From NCBI RefSeq assembly GCF_042676025.1, contig NZ_JBHTJP010000032.1:620001-684000 (forward strand): 64,000 nucleotides of DNA. Direction: 5' to 3'. The first letter of the stretch is position 1; each line of letters starts with the position of its first letter. The notes beneath the pieces are model-generated. The model had not been told where the DNA came from and ran no database searches. It saw only the letters and a program-made list of their open reading frames with translations. The DNA is from Salinimicrobium gaetbulicola. GTDB lineage: Bacteria; Bacteroidota; Bacteroidia; Flavobacteriales; Flavobacteriaceae. The position numbers and the translations under genes were made by a program. Of the stretch, positions 52,786-61,010 are shown piece by piece.

Positions 52786-54030
52786 TTAATCTGCCTTGGC
52801 AGAAGTAAATATTGTCGGATTGAAATTTACCATTACATAAGCCCAGTTCTGAGTTCTTCCACTGTCCCCTCCTTTAAGGATCTCAAGAGAATCAGTCCCG
52901 AACATTTGAGAATATCCAATATTTACAGCAACATCTTTACTGAACTTGTACCCCGCAGCAAGATCCACTTCAGTTCCCAGGTATTTGTCTTCCCCGCCAA
53001 GTTCGGCAGTTGCCGAAAACAGGTGTGGAGTCGCCATGAAATTGAATTTATCCTTTGAATAAGTCAACTTTCCGAAGATATCTAACAACCCTACACTGTT
53101 TTGATGATTCCCAACAAAAAAGTAATCCATAAGTCCGTTAAAGGCGTGGTTTGTTCCGAATAAAGGAGTAAAAGAATTTATATTACCGGCACTTCCGAGA
53201 TCTGTTCCCGAAAAATATTCAGTTCCGGCACCTATTTTCCATTCACCTGAAAGTTTGTAGTTCAGGTTCAAACCTCCATACCAGGCAGAGACGGTTTTAT
53301 CATTTCTTTCTCCTGTTTGCCCATATACCGCAATATCTCCTGAAAAGGAACCTTTTGAAAACTTATGAAAGGCCCCGTAGGTCTGTAAATAGTCAATTTC
53401 CTGCTCATCTACTCCATTAGTGAATTCATAACCGGTATTCATAACCAGAAAGCTGAAAGCTACATTTTGACGATCCAGGTGATACCAGGCGAATTGCATA
53501 TTCTTATAGGAATTTACGGTATAAGGTACCTCGAAGAGTGTTTCTGCCGGCGCGTTTACAGCAATCCCCACGTCTAAACGATGTTTCTCCTTGGGCAACC
53601 AGGTGAAAAGAGCCGCATCATGACTTTGAGCCTGCTGCGCCCACCCTACTTCACCTAAAATTCTTTGATTGTCATAAGAAAGCACCTGTCGCCCCAGTTT
53701 AAATCTAAAATCAGGACTTAAGTTATATTGACCATAAGCCTCGAAAAGGGCGATCCCATTATTATCGGCGGTACGCATCGTAGGAACATCGCCCCAGACT
53801 CTTACGTTCTGAAGTGAAAGTTTAAGTTCCAATGCTTCATGCGCGAAATTGAAATTTATGCGTGACCTCTGCGAAATAAATTCAGCTCCATCCTGCTGTT
53901 CTGATAGTAAGGTTTTATAACCGTTTCTATATTCAAATCGAGGACGTATTTGAAGATCTGTTTCAAATGTCTGAGCAAAAAGGGGAAAAGTGAAAAGTAA
54001 AAATCCCAGTAATTGTACTGTTCTAAGCAT
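52786..54030 (-). CDS. Alginate-export-like outer-membrane porin
   Basis: A 414-residue outer-membrane barrel protein with a signal peptide (1-19, FPLFAQ). After it come QIRPRFEYRNGYK, RSRINFNF and the FRFKLGRQVLSYDNQRILG block typical of the alginate_exp/AlgE-like porin domain, then alternating amphipathic strands to the end. The open frame extends to 54255, but ATG 54030 (MLRTVQLLGF) directly precedes the signal peptide. It likely passes anionic or sugar solutes. An inverted repeat upstream may be its operator. Confidence 0.82.
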   Translation of the reverse strand: MLRTVQLLGFLLFTFPLFAQTFETDLQIRPRFEYRNGYKTLLSEQQDGAEFISQRSRINFNFAHEALELKLSLQNVRVWGDVPTMRTADNNGIALFEAYGQYNLSPDFRFKLGRQVLSYDNQRILGEVGWAQQAQSHDAALFTWLPKEKHRLDVGIAVNAPAETLFEVPYTVNSYKNMQFAWYHLDRQNVAFSFLVMNTGYEFTNGVDEQEIDYLQTYGAFHKFSKGSFSGDIAVYGQTGERNDKTVSAWYGGLNLNYKLSGEWKIGAGTEYFSGTDLGSAGNINSFTPLFGTNHAFNGLMDYFFVGNHQNSVGLLDIFGKLTYSKDKFNFMATPHLFSATAELGGEDKYLGTEVDLAAGYKFSKDVAVNIGYSQMFGTDSLEILKGGDSGRTQNWAYVMVNFNPTIFTSAKAD

Positions 54031-54093
54031 CTTTAAGGTTTTAACTATTAAATTATAGTGTAAAAAAAGAGAAGTTTTTACTACCAAAATATG

Positions 54094-54113
54094 ATCGGAC
54101 TCATATGTCCGAT
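54094..54113. promoter_or_regulatory. Inverted repeat upstream of the porin gene
   Basis: ATCGGAC and GTCCGAT form a perfect 7-bp inverted repeat with a 6-bp spacer, 64 bp upstream of the porin start codon. The size suits a dimeric regulator such as a Crp/Fnr protein; which one is unknown. Confidence 0.45.
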
Positions 54114-54245
54114 ATTTAATCAAAAAATTAATTTCTCGCTTTACGACCGGGTTGATTTTCAGCCAAATGCAGGAAGGTGATTTTTTTCCTGGAAAAAAGA
54201 CACCTAATATAGGAACAGAACCTAAAGGTTTTTCTATATTTGCAG

Positions 54246-54277
54246 CCGCTAACAAGTAAATAACTACTTGTTAGCGG
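54246..54277. repeat. Perfect stem-loop at the head of the tRNA relic
   Basis: CCGCTAACAAGTA and TACTTGTTAGCGG give a 13-bp perfect stem with a 6-base loop. The right arm runs into the first bases of the tRNA relic. There is no T tract, so a terminator role is doubtful. TATATTTG at 54235-54242, matching TAnnTTTG, lies just left. Confidence 0.6.
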
Positions 54278-54323
54278 GGTGTAGCGTAGCCCGGTTATCG
54301 CGTCCCGCCCTGGCGGGAAGGCC
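54275..54323 (+). pseudogene. Truncated tRNA-Pro relic
   Basis: The first 28 bases (acceptor 5' strand and D-arm) are identical to the intact tRNA-Pro at 54566. Then comes an altered anticodon arm (TCCCG, loop CCCTGG, CGGGA) and the same variable-loop AGGCC. The T-arm and the 3' acceptor strand are missing: the sequence changes to ATAAAAATAAAAAG and the GIY-YIG start codon. It cannot fold into a cloverleaf. Confidence 0.75.
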
Positions 54324-54337
54324 ATAAAAATAAAAAG

Positions 54338-54580
54338 ATGTTTGTATACATTCTTTTTAGCGAAAAAAGTTCACGATATTATGTTGGTCAAACAGCGGAT
54401 ATCGAAGAAAGATTGAAAAGACACAATTCAGGAAGAGTTAATTCCACTAAATATGGAATTCCCTGGAAAGTAGTTTTGTTAAAAGAAGTTTCTGAGCGTT
54501 CCGAAGCAATGGTTTTAGAACAGAAGATTAAGAAACGAGGAGCAAAACGATATATAGATGACCTTCGGGGTGTAGCGTAG
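54338..54580 (+). CDS. Small GIY-YIG nuclease-domain protein overlapping tRNA-Pro
   Basis: An 80-residue single-domain GIY-YIG protein of the UvrC-N/YhbQ-like group: VYILFSEKSSRYYVG for the GIY-YIG strands, the arginine in ERLKRHNSG, and the glutamate in EQKIKKRGAKRYID. All catalytic positions look intact. Its last five codons and TAG stop (54566-54580) are the first 15 bases of the intact tRNA-Pro gene downstream, and a tRNA relic precedes its start. This looks like a tRNA-linked nuclease element. Activity is untested, and no partner gene is visible. Confidence 0.88.
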   Translation: MFVYILFSEKSSRYYVGQTADIEERLKRHNSGRVNSTKYGIPWKVVLLKEVSERSEAMVLEQKIKKRGAKRYIDDLRGVA

Positions 54581-54640
54581 CCCGGTTATCGCGCCTGCTT
54601 TGGGAGCAGGAGGCCGCAGGTTCGAATCCTGCCACCCCGA
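54566..54640 (+). tRNA. tRNA-Pro (anticodon TGG)
   Basis: A 75-nt cloverleaf: acceptor CGGGGTG/CACCCCG, D-arm GCGT-TCGC, anticodon stem CCTGC/GCAGG with loop TTTGGGA (anticodon TGG at 54601-54603), variable AGGCC, T-arm GCAGG TTCGAAT CCTGC and discriminator A. No encoded CCA. It overlaps the GIY-YIG gene by 15 bases. Confidence 0.96.
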
Positions 54641-54642
54641 CT

Positions 54643-54674
54643 AAAAGCCTTACATGAAAGTGTAAGGCTTTTTT
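54643..54674 (+). terminator. Terminator of tRNA-Pro(TGG)
   Basis: A perfect 12-bp stem (AAAAGCCTTACA / TGTAAGGCTTTT) with a 6-base loop and a T run, 3 bp after the tRNA. Confidence 0.88.
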
Positions 54675-54746
54675 TGTTTTTCAAAATTTAGAAGTCATTG
54701 CAACTTATTGACTCACGATTTTACTTTACCAAAAATTTGAATTCTT

Positions 54747-54754
54747 TATATTTG
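54747..54754 (+). promoter_or_regulatory. Bacteroidota -7 promoter element
   Basis: TATATTTG matches TAnnTTTG, 22 bp before the ATG of the sugar dehydrogenase gene. A weak TTTA lies near the -33 position. Confidence 0.45.
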
Positions 54755-54775
54755 GATATTCTAAAAAGCAAGGCT

Positions 54776-55954
54776 ATGAAACCATTAATATTCCTGGGAA
54801 TATTCGCATTACTGATTATAGGTTGTAATGACAACGACAAATCAATTCAAAAAGAACAGGCAGTTACCAATGACACCCTGCAAGAAAACAGCAAGGCTAT
54901 AACAATTCCCGATAGTCAAATGACCTCCACAGAATACCAATATGAAACTGTAGTTCCAGATCTTCAAATTGGTTGGGGTATGGCCTTTTTACCAGATGGC
55001 AGTATGCTGATCACTGAAAAAAGCGGTGAGATAATTCACTTCAAAGATGGTAATAAACAAAAGGTAGAAGGAGTTCCACAGGTTTATGTCCGGGGGCAGG
55101 GTGGATTATTAGATATCACACTTCACCCCGATTATGAAAATAATGGCTGGCTCTATTTCACCTTTGCTTCATCTGAAGGAGAAGGTCAGGGTGGAAATAC
55201 CGCTTTGATGCGTGCAAAATTAGAAAATGGAAAACTTATCAATAAAGAGCAACTTTATAAGGCTTCACCAAACTCTACCCGAGGTCAGCACTTTGGCTCC
55301 AGGATAACTTTTGACAAGGAAGGGCAGTTATATTTCAGTGTAGGAGACCGTGGGAATCGAGATGAAAATCCGCAGGATATTACCCGTGATGGCGGGAAGG
55401 TCTACAGGCTAAATGACGACGGAAGTATCCCGGCTGACAATCCTTTTGTAGGTAACGCAAATGCTAAAGAAGCCATTTATTCATACGGGCACCGCAATCC
55501 GCAAGGAATGATTTATAATTCGCAAACCGGAGAAATTTGGGTTCACGAACACGGCCCAAAGGGAGGTGATGAGATAAATGTGGTTCAAAAAGGAGCCAAT
55601 TTCGGATGGCCGAAGGTTACTTTTGGAGAAAACTATGATGGCACTACTATCACTCAGCAAACATCCGGACCCGATTATACCGATCCTATTTACTACTGGG
55701 TTCCGTCTATCGCGCCAAGTGGATTCGCTTTTATTACTTCTGAAAAATACCCGAACCTTCAAGGAGATCTTTTAGCGGGATCATTGAAATTCCAGTATGT
55801 GGAACACCTTTCCCTAGACGGAAAAACGGTAACCGCACGAGAAAAGTTACTTGAGGGAATCGGAAGGGTTCGCAACATTGTTCAGGGGCCTGATGGATTC
55901 ATTTATGTTTCAGTTGAAAACAAAGGCATTGTAAAAATAATTCCGAAGCAATAA
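54776..55954 (+). CDS. PQQ-dependent sugar dehydrogenase lipoprotein
   Basis: A 392-residue beta-propeller of the soluble glucose dehydrogenase/aldose sugar dehydrogenase (Asd) family. It is a lipoprotein (Cys17 after LLIIG). Motifs: WGMAFLPDGSMLITEKSG, GQGGLLDITLHPDY, STRGQHFGSRITFD, FSVGDRGNRDENPQD, YSYGHRNPQGMIYN and WVHEHGPKGGDEIN, which supply the catalytic histidine and the PQQ and Ca2+ ligands. An in-frame TTG at 54698 is unlikely; ATG 54776 begins the signal. It probably passes electrons to the lipoprotein cytochrome c encoded with a one-base overlap downstream. Confidence 0.91.
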   Translation: MKPLIFLGIFALLIIGCNDNDKSIQKEQAVTNDTLQENSKAITIPDSQMTSTEYQYETVVPDLQIGWGMAFLPDGSMLITEKSGEIIHFKDGNKQKVEGVPQVYVRGQGGLLDITLHPDYENNGWLYFTFASSEGEGQGGNTALMRAKLENGKLINKEQLYKASPNSTRGQHFGSRITFDKEGQLYFSVGDRGNRDENPQDITRDGGKVYRLNDDGSIPADNPFVGNANAKEAIYSYGHRNPQGMIYNSQTGEIWVHEHGPKGGDEINVVQKGANFGWPKVTFGENYDGTTITQQTSGPDYTDPIYYWVPSIAPSGFAFITSEKYPNLQGDLLAGSLKFQYVEHLSLDGKTVTAREKLLEGIGRVRNIVQGPDGFIYVSVENKGIVKIIPKQ

Positions 55955-56391
55955 TGAGAAAATACCTTCTGTTTCTATTAGTATTGTCAATCCTCTCATG
56001 TAAGGACAATACAGGAAAAGAACAAACCGCCCCCCTGGCCCAGAGTGACAAAAGTCCCGAATTGAAAGAAAGTATTTCCCGTGGCGCCTCTATTTACAGT
56101 AATTTTTGTGCGTCCTGTCATCTTTCGGGAGGACAAGGAATAGAGGGTGTCTTTCCTCCTTTGAACAAATCGAATTGGCTGACCGAAAAAAGGAAAGAAA
56201 CCATACATGCTGTAAAATATGGGTTGAATGGCCTAATTGAGGTTAATGGTGTTGAATATGACAATTTAATGCCAGAGCTTGGATTGACCGACCAGGAAAC
56301 AGCAGATGTCCTGAATTATATTTTTCACTCCTGGGAAAATTCAGTAAAAGAACCCGTATCGGCTGAAGAAGTTAGTGCTATAGCAAAATAA
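55954..56391 (+). CDS. Class I cytochrome c lipoprotein
   Basis: A 145-residue monoheme cytochrome c with a lipobox (Cys16 after LSILS). The heme motif CASCH covers residues 52-56, and the distal ligand is likely Met106 in NLMPEL. The order GASIYSNFCASCHLSGGQGIEGVFPPL is typical of cytochromes serving dehydrogenases. It overlaps the sugar dehydrogenase stop by one base (TAATG), so it is very probably that enzyme's electron acceptor. Confidence 0.92.
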   Translation: MRKYLLFLLVLSILSCKDNTGKEQTAPLAQSDKSPELKESISRGASIYSNFCASCHLSGGQGIEGVFPPLNKSNWLTEKRKETIHAVKYGLNGLIEVNGVEYDNLMPELGLTDQETADVLNYIFHSWENSVKEPVSAEEVSAIAK

Positions 56392-56418
56392 AAGGGATTT
56401 TATAAAAAGCTAAATAAT

Positions 56419-56426
56419 TACCTTTG
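56419..56426 (+). promoter_or_regulatory. Bacteroidota -7 promoter element
   Basis: TACCTTTG matches TAnnTTTG, 19 bp before the udk start codon; the -33 element is weak. Confidence 0.45.
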
Positions 56427-56444
56427 CAGCAAAATTGAAGGAAT

Positions 56445-57053
56445 ATGTTGATCATTGGAATTGCCGGTGGTACCGGGAGTGGAAAGACTACTGTAGTAAA
56501 CCAGATTATTGAAGAGTTAAAAAATGAAGAAGTAGATGTAATTTCTCAGGATTCATACTACCAGGATACCACCCACTTAAACTTTGAAGATCGAAAAAAG
56601 ATAAATTTCGACCACCCTAAATCCATTGATTTTGATCTTTTGGTAACACACTTGAAAGATCTTAAGGCCGGGAAGAATATTCAGCAACCGGTTTATTCAT
56701 TTAAAGAGCACAATCGTACGGGAGAAACTATAGAGATCGAACCCCGAAAAGTGATTATCGTAGAAGGGATCCTGATTCTTACCCATCCCGAAATTCGCGA
56801 AATGTTTGACATCAAGATCTATGTTCACGCAGATAGTGATGAGCGTTTAATAAGAAGATTAAAGCGTGACATTGCCGACAGAGGCCGTGATCTTGACGAG
56901 GTATTGACAAGATACCAGACCACTTTAAAACCTATGCATCAGCAATTCATAGAACCCACCAAGGAATTCGCAGATATTATTATTCCAACCAACCGCTATA
57001 ACACGGTAGCTGTTGATATCGTTCAGACAATCATTAGGCAGCGTTTACTCTAA
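56445..57053 (+). CDS. udk: Uridine kinase
   Basis: A 202-residue nucleoside kinase of pyrimidine salvage: uridine or cytidine plus ATP (or GTP) to UMP or CMP. The P-loop GGTGSGKTT is at 8-16, the substrate part SQDSYYQDTTHLNFEDR and NFDHPKSIDFDLL follow, and the lid is RRLKRDIADRGRDLDEVLTRY. Length is standard. A DivIC/FtsB-like gene follows 17 bp after its stop. Confidence 0.95.
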   Translation: MLIIGIAGGTGSGKTTVVNQIIEELKNEEVDVISQDSYYQDTTHLNFEDRKKINFDHPKSIDFDLLVTHLKDLKAGKNIQQPVYSFKEHNRTGETIEIEPRKVIIVEGILILTHPEIREMFDIKIYVHADSDERLIRRLKRDIADRGRDLDEVLTRYQTTLKPMHQQFIEPTKEFADIIIPTNRYNTVAVDIVQTIIRQRLL

Positions 57054-57070
57054 TTTTGTATCTTTCAGAC

Positions 57071-57382
57071 ATGAAATTGAAAAAGATCCGCGATAATAAA
57101 TGGTTTAAAATTTTCAGCAACAAATACCTGTTGGTGACTATCTCATTTGTAGTCTGGATGCTTTTTCTGGACAGCAATTCCTGGCTGATCCATCATGAAC
57201 TGGACAACGAAATTGAAGATCTCGAAAAGAACAAGCAGTATTACCTGAATGAGATCGCAAAAGACAAAGCTATTATTGAAAAACTGGACGACTCTCTGGA
57301 ACTTGAAAAATTTGCCCGTCGGGAATATTTCATGAAAAGAGAGAACGAGGAGATCTTTATTATAGAGCATCAAAAGGAATAA
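57071..57382 (+). CDS. FtsB/DivIC family septum-formation protein
   Basis: A 103-residue bitopic membrane protein: basic N-terminus, one membrane segment (about 19-36) and a coiled coil (about 47-80, DLEKNKQYYLNEIAKDKAIIEKLDDSLELEKFARREY), the plan of FtsB/DivIC. The terminal EKFARREYFMKRENEEIF is the family end. ATG 57071 is preferred over the in-frame TTG 57056. It should join FtsL and FtsQ in the divisome. Confidence 0.87.
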   Translation: MKLKKIRDNKWFKIFSNKYLLVTISFVVWMLFLDSNSWLIHHELDNEIEDLEKNKQYYLNEIAKDKAIIEKLDDSLELEKFARREYFMKRENEEIFIIEHQKE

Positions 57383-57426
57383 GATCCTTTCTCTCTTCGC
57401 TGCCTCCGGTTATAAAATTACTGACA

Positions 57427-58809
57427 ATGACCAAAAATTTATTCGATGAATTTGAGGAGGTATCGGCCAAACAATGGAAACAAAAGATCCAGTTTGATCT
57501 AAAAGGTGCCGATTATAATGACACTCTGGTCTGGAATTCTCTGGACGGGATCGATGTAAAGCCTTTTTATCATCCTGATGACACCCCTACTCCCCAGAAA
57601 GTTAATTCCCCGCAGGCATGGAATATCATAGAGCAGATCTATGTTTCTTTTGCGGAAAGATCTAATAAAAAAGCTCTTGATGCTCTTGAAAAAGGTGCTG
57701 AAGGACTATGGTTTATAATCCCTTCGGAAGAAATTGAGCCCGAGATCCTTTTTAAGGATATTGATCTGAAAGAAACCACGGTGTACCTAAAACCGGAATT
57801 CTTATCGGCAGATTATTTCAAAAAACTGGATAAGGTGGTGAGCGGAAACTCAAACGTTTTCCTTCAGGTTGATCTTTTGGGTAATCTCGCACGTTCCGGT
57901 AACTGGTACAAGGATCTTAATAGTGATCACAAGGAATTAGGGGAAGTACTTCAGAAGTGCAAGAATTTCAAATCGGTGATCTCCATTGATACAAGCCTGT
58001 ATCAAAATGCGGGAGCGAATATTCCGCAGCAACTGGCGTATGCGATGGCTCACGCAAATGAGTACTTCAATCACATTGCGCAAGAAGATCTTTCCGAAGA
58101 AAAAGAAAACCTCGAATTTCAATTTATTGTTGCCTCAGGCCCAAATTACTTTTTCGAGATCGCGAAAATAAGAGCACTACGGGTATTGTTAGCTTCACTG
58201 GCCAAAGAATACGGGTTTTCAGAAACCTGTCATATTCTGGCTCAGCCTTCCAAAAGAAATAAGACACTTTATGACTTCAACGTCAATTTACTGCGCACCA
58301 CTACAGAGTGCATGAGTGCCATTCTTGGAGGTGCTGACAGCGTCTGCAATATGGCTTATGATGCTATTTACCATAAGAATAATGAATTTGGAAGAAGGAT
58401 CGCCAGAAACCAGTTATTGATCCTCAAGCATGAAAGTTACTTCGAGAAAGTGGCGAATCCGGCAGAAGGAAGTTACTATATTGAAACCCTCACTAATCAA
58501 ATGGCTGAAAAAGCCCTGGATATCTTTAAAGAGATTGAAAAAGGCGGCGGATTCCTTACCCAGCTAAAAGAAGGAGTTATTCAGAAGAAAATTTCAGAAA
58601 GTGCCACTAAGGAACAGGAGCAATTTGATTCTGGTGAACTTGCATTAATAGGCACCAATAAACACCCCAATCCTGATGACCGGATGAAAGAGGAACTGGA
58701 ATTATATCCATTTTTAAAGCAAAAACCCCGAAAAACGCTTTTACCGCCGGTCATTGAAAAACGACTGGCAGAAAAGGCAGAACAGGAGCGATTAACGCAG
58801 GAGGTCTAA
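57427..58809 (+). CDS. mutA: Methylmalonyl-CoA mutase small subunit
   Basis: A 460-residue non-catalytic subunit of methylmalonyl-CoA mutase. The TIM-barrel domain is complete (from LFDEFEEVSAKQWKQKIQFDLKG to AEGSYYIETLTNQMAEKALDIF), but the protein stops after a charged linker (LPPVIEKRLAEKAEQ) where longer MutA proteins carry a degenerate B12-binding domain. It pairs with the large subunit encoded 41 bp downstream, which binds cobalamin. The mutase links succinyl-CoA with methylmalonyl-CoA and so propionate metabolism. Confidence 0.92.
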   Translation: MTKNLFDEFEEVSAKQWKQKIQFDLKGADYNDTLVWNSLDGIDVKPFYHPDDTPTPQKVNSPQAWNIIEQIYVSFAERSNKKALDALEKGAEGLWFIIPSEEIEPEILFKDIDLKETTVYLKPEFLSADYFKKLDKVVSGNSNVFLQVDLLGNLARSGNWYKDLNSDHKELGEVLQKCKNFKSVISIDTSLYQNAGANIPQQLAYAMAHANEYFNHIAQEDLSEEKENLEFQFIVASGPNYFFEIAKIRALRVLLASLAKEYGFSETCHILAQPSKRNKTLYDFNVNLLRTTTECMSAILGGADSVCNMAYDAIYHKNNEFGRRIARNQLLILKHESYFEKVANPAEGSYYIETLTNQMAEKALDIFKEIEKGGGFLTQLKEGVIQKKISESATKEQEQFDSGELALIGTNKHPNPDDRMKEELELYPFLKQKPRKTLLPPVIEKRLAEKAEQERLTQEV

Positions 58810-58850
58810 GGCCTTAAAATTTATTATTACTTCTCTCAACCAACCAGACC

Positions 58851-60950
58851 ATGAGCAGAAAAGATCTTCAACATATAGCAATTACCAAGGAAAGGGATCA
58901 TCAGGATGCTAAAACACCTGAAGGTTCAAAAACCTATTCCCAAAAGGACATTGAGAACCTGCACCATTTGAAATTTGCCGCAGGGATCCCGCCCTATTTG
59001 CGCGGACCTTACAGCACCATGTATGTACGCAGGCCTTGGACCATCAGGCAATACGCTGGATTTTCAACTGCTGAAGAAAGTAACGCTTTCTACCGCAGGA
59101 ATCTTGCCGCAGGCCAAAAAGGACTTTCAGTAGCCTTTGATCTGCCAACACACAGAGGTTATGACAGTGACCATGAGCGGGTTGTAGGTGACGTAGGAAA
59201 AGCCGGGGTTGCCATTGATTCGGTTGAAGATATGAAGATCCTTTTCGACCAGATCCCGCTTGATAAAATGTCGGTTTCCATGACCATGAATGGCGCGGTT
59301 TTACCTATTATGGCCTTTTATATAGTTGCCGCCGAAGAACAAGGCGTTAAACCTGAACTACTTTCAGGGACCATCCAAAATGACATTTTAAAGGAGTTTA
59401 TGGTTAGGAACACTTACATCTACCCTCCCACTCCTTCCATGAAGATCATTTCAGATATTTTTGAATATACTTCCAAAAATATGCCCCGCTTCAACAGTAT
59501 CAGTATCTCAGGATACCACATGCAGGAAGCCGGTGCTACCAGTGAGATTGAGCTGGCATATACCCTGGCGGACGGACTGGAATACATAAGAAAAGGACTG
59601 GAAGCGGGAATGGATATTGACAGTTTCGCACCCCGATTATCATTTTTCTGGGCTATTGGAATGGACCATTTTACCGAAATCGCAAAAATGCGAGCCGCCC
59701 GAGCTTTATGGGCGAAACTGGTTAAACAGTTCAATCCTAAAAATGAAAAATCCTTAGCCTTACGAACCCATTGCCAGACCAGTGGCTGGAGCTTGACCGA
59801 GCAGGACCCTTTCAACAATGTTGCCCGCACCTGCATAGAAGCAGCTGCAGCGGCATTCGGAGGAACTCAGAGTTTACATACAAATGCCCTGGATGAGGCA
59901 ATTGCCCTACCAACAGATTTTTCAGCCCGTATTGCCCGCAATACTCAGCTGCATTTGCAACAGGAAACAAAGATCACTAAAACGGTCGATCCTTGGGCAG
60001 GCAGCTATTATGTAGAGTCCCTCACCAATGAGATCGCCGAAAAAGCCTGGGATCTTATCCAGGAGGTAGAAGAACTTGGAGGGATGACAAAAGCCATTGA
60101 AGCCGGAATCCCGAAATTGAGAATTGAGGAAGCAGCCGCAATAAAACAGGCCCGAATTGACAGTGGCCAGGATATCATTGTGGGAGTAAATAAATATCGC
60201 CGGGAAAAAGAAGATCCTATAGTCACGCTGGAAGTAGACAACCAAACGGTTCGCCGCCAGCAAGTTGAACGACTTAAAAAAATAAGAGGTGAAAGAAATT
60301 CTGAAAAAGTTTCAAGAGCGTTAAAGAATCTCACCGAAGCAGCCCGTTCGGGTGAACAAAATTTGCTAGCTTTAGCAGTAGAAGCGGCCCGGGAAAGAGC
60401 ATCTTTAGGAGAGATCAGTGATGCACTTGAAGAAGTTTACGGTCGCTATAAAGCAAAAATCCAATCCTTTAGCGGTGTGTATTCAAAAGAAATAAAAGAC
60501 GACTCTTCATTCAAAAAAGCCAGAAAAATGGCCGATCAATTTGCGGAACAGGAAGGTCGCAGGCCAAGGATCATGATTGCTAAAATGGGACAAGACGGGC
60601 ATGATCGCGGCGCTAAAGTAGTCGCCACAGGATATGCTGATGTTGGTTTTGATGTAGATATTGGCCCGTTATTCCAAACCCCGGCCGAAGCAGCCAAACA
60701 AGCGGTAGAAAATGACGTGCACATTCTGGGAGTCTCTTCACTGGCAGCCGGACACAAAACATTGGTGCCCCAGGTTATTGAAGAAATAAAGAAATATGGG
60801 CGTGAAGACATCATGGTCATTGTGGGTGGAGTCATTCCATCACAAGACTACCAGTTCCTATTTGATGCAGGTGCGGCAGCCGTTTTCGGTCCCGGCACAA
60901 AAATAAGTGACGCGGCCATTCAATTGCTCGAAATCTTAATAGAAGAATAA
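58851..60950 (+). CDS. mutB: Methylmalonyl-CoA mutase large subunit
   Basis: A 699-residue catalytic subunit with an N-terminal substrate-binding TIM barrel (RGPYSTMYVRRPWTIRQYAGF, RTHCQTSGWSLTEQDPFNN) and a C-terminal B12-binding Rossmann domain. The base-off ligand motif DGHDRG starts at residue 582 with His584, followed by GVSSLAAGH and VGGVIP. It converts methylmalonyl-CoA to succinyl-CoA by adenosylcobalamin radical chemistry. No cobalamin riboswitch precedes the pair. Confidence 0.96.
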   Translation: MSRKDLQHIAITKERDHQDAKTPEGSKTYSQKDIENLHHLKFAAGIPPYLRGPYSTMYVRRPWTIRQYAGFSTAEESNAFYRRNLAAGQKGLSVAFDLPTHRGYDSDHERVVGDVGKAGVAIDSVEDMKILFDQIPLDKMSVSMTMNGAVLPIMAFYIVAAEEQGVKPELLSGTIQNDILKEFMVRNTYIYPPTPSMKIISDIFEYTSKNMPRFNSISISGYHMQEAGATSEIELAYTLADGLEYIRKGLEAGMDIDSFAPRLSFFWAIGMDHFTEIAKMRAARALWAKLVKQFNPKNEKSLALRTHCQTSGWSLTEQDPFNNVARTCIEAAAAAFGGTQSLHTNALDEAIALPTDFSARIARNTQLHLQQETKITKTVDPWAGSYYVESLTNEIAEKAWDLIQEVEELGGMTKAIEAGIPKLRIEEAAAIKQARIDSGQDIIVGVNKYRREKEDPIVTLEVDNQTVRRQQVERLKKIRGERNSEKVSRALKNLTEAARSGEQNLLALAVEAARERASLGEISDALEEVYGRYKAKIQSFSGVYSKEIKDDSSFKKARKMADQFAEQEGRRPRIMIAKMGQDGHDRGAKVVATGYADVGFDVDIGPLFQTPAEAAKQAVENDVHILGVSSLAAGHKTLVPQVIEEIKKYGREDIMVIVGGVIPSQDYQFLFDAGAAAVFGPGTKISDAAIQLLEILIEE

Positions 60951-61010
60951 ATCAAGTCTGATTAACCTCAGAAAAAAACTTATAAACAACCAATTAAAAT
61001 CAAATTTCCC

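Noticed and set aside
57383..57426. Possible cobalamin riboswitch before the methylmalonyl-CoA mutase genes
   Set aside because: Only 44 bp separate it from the previous gene; there is no room and no B12-box-like sequence.
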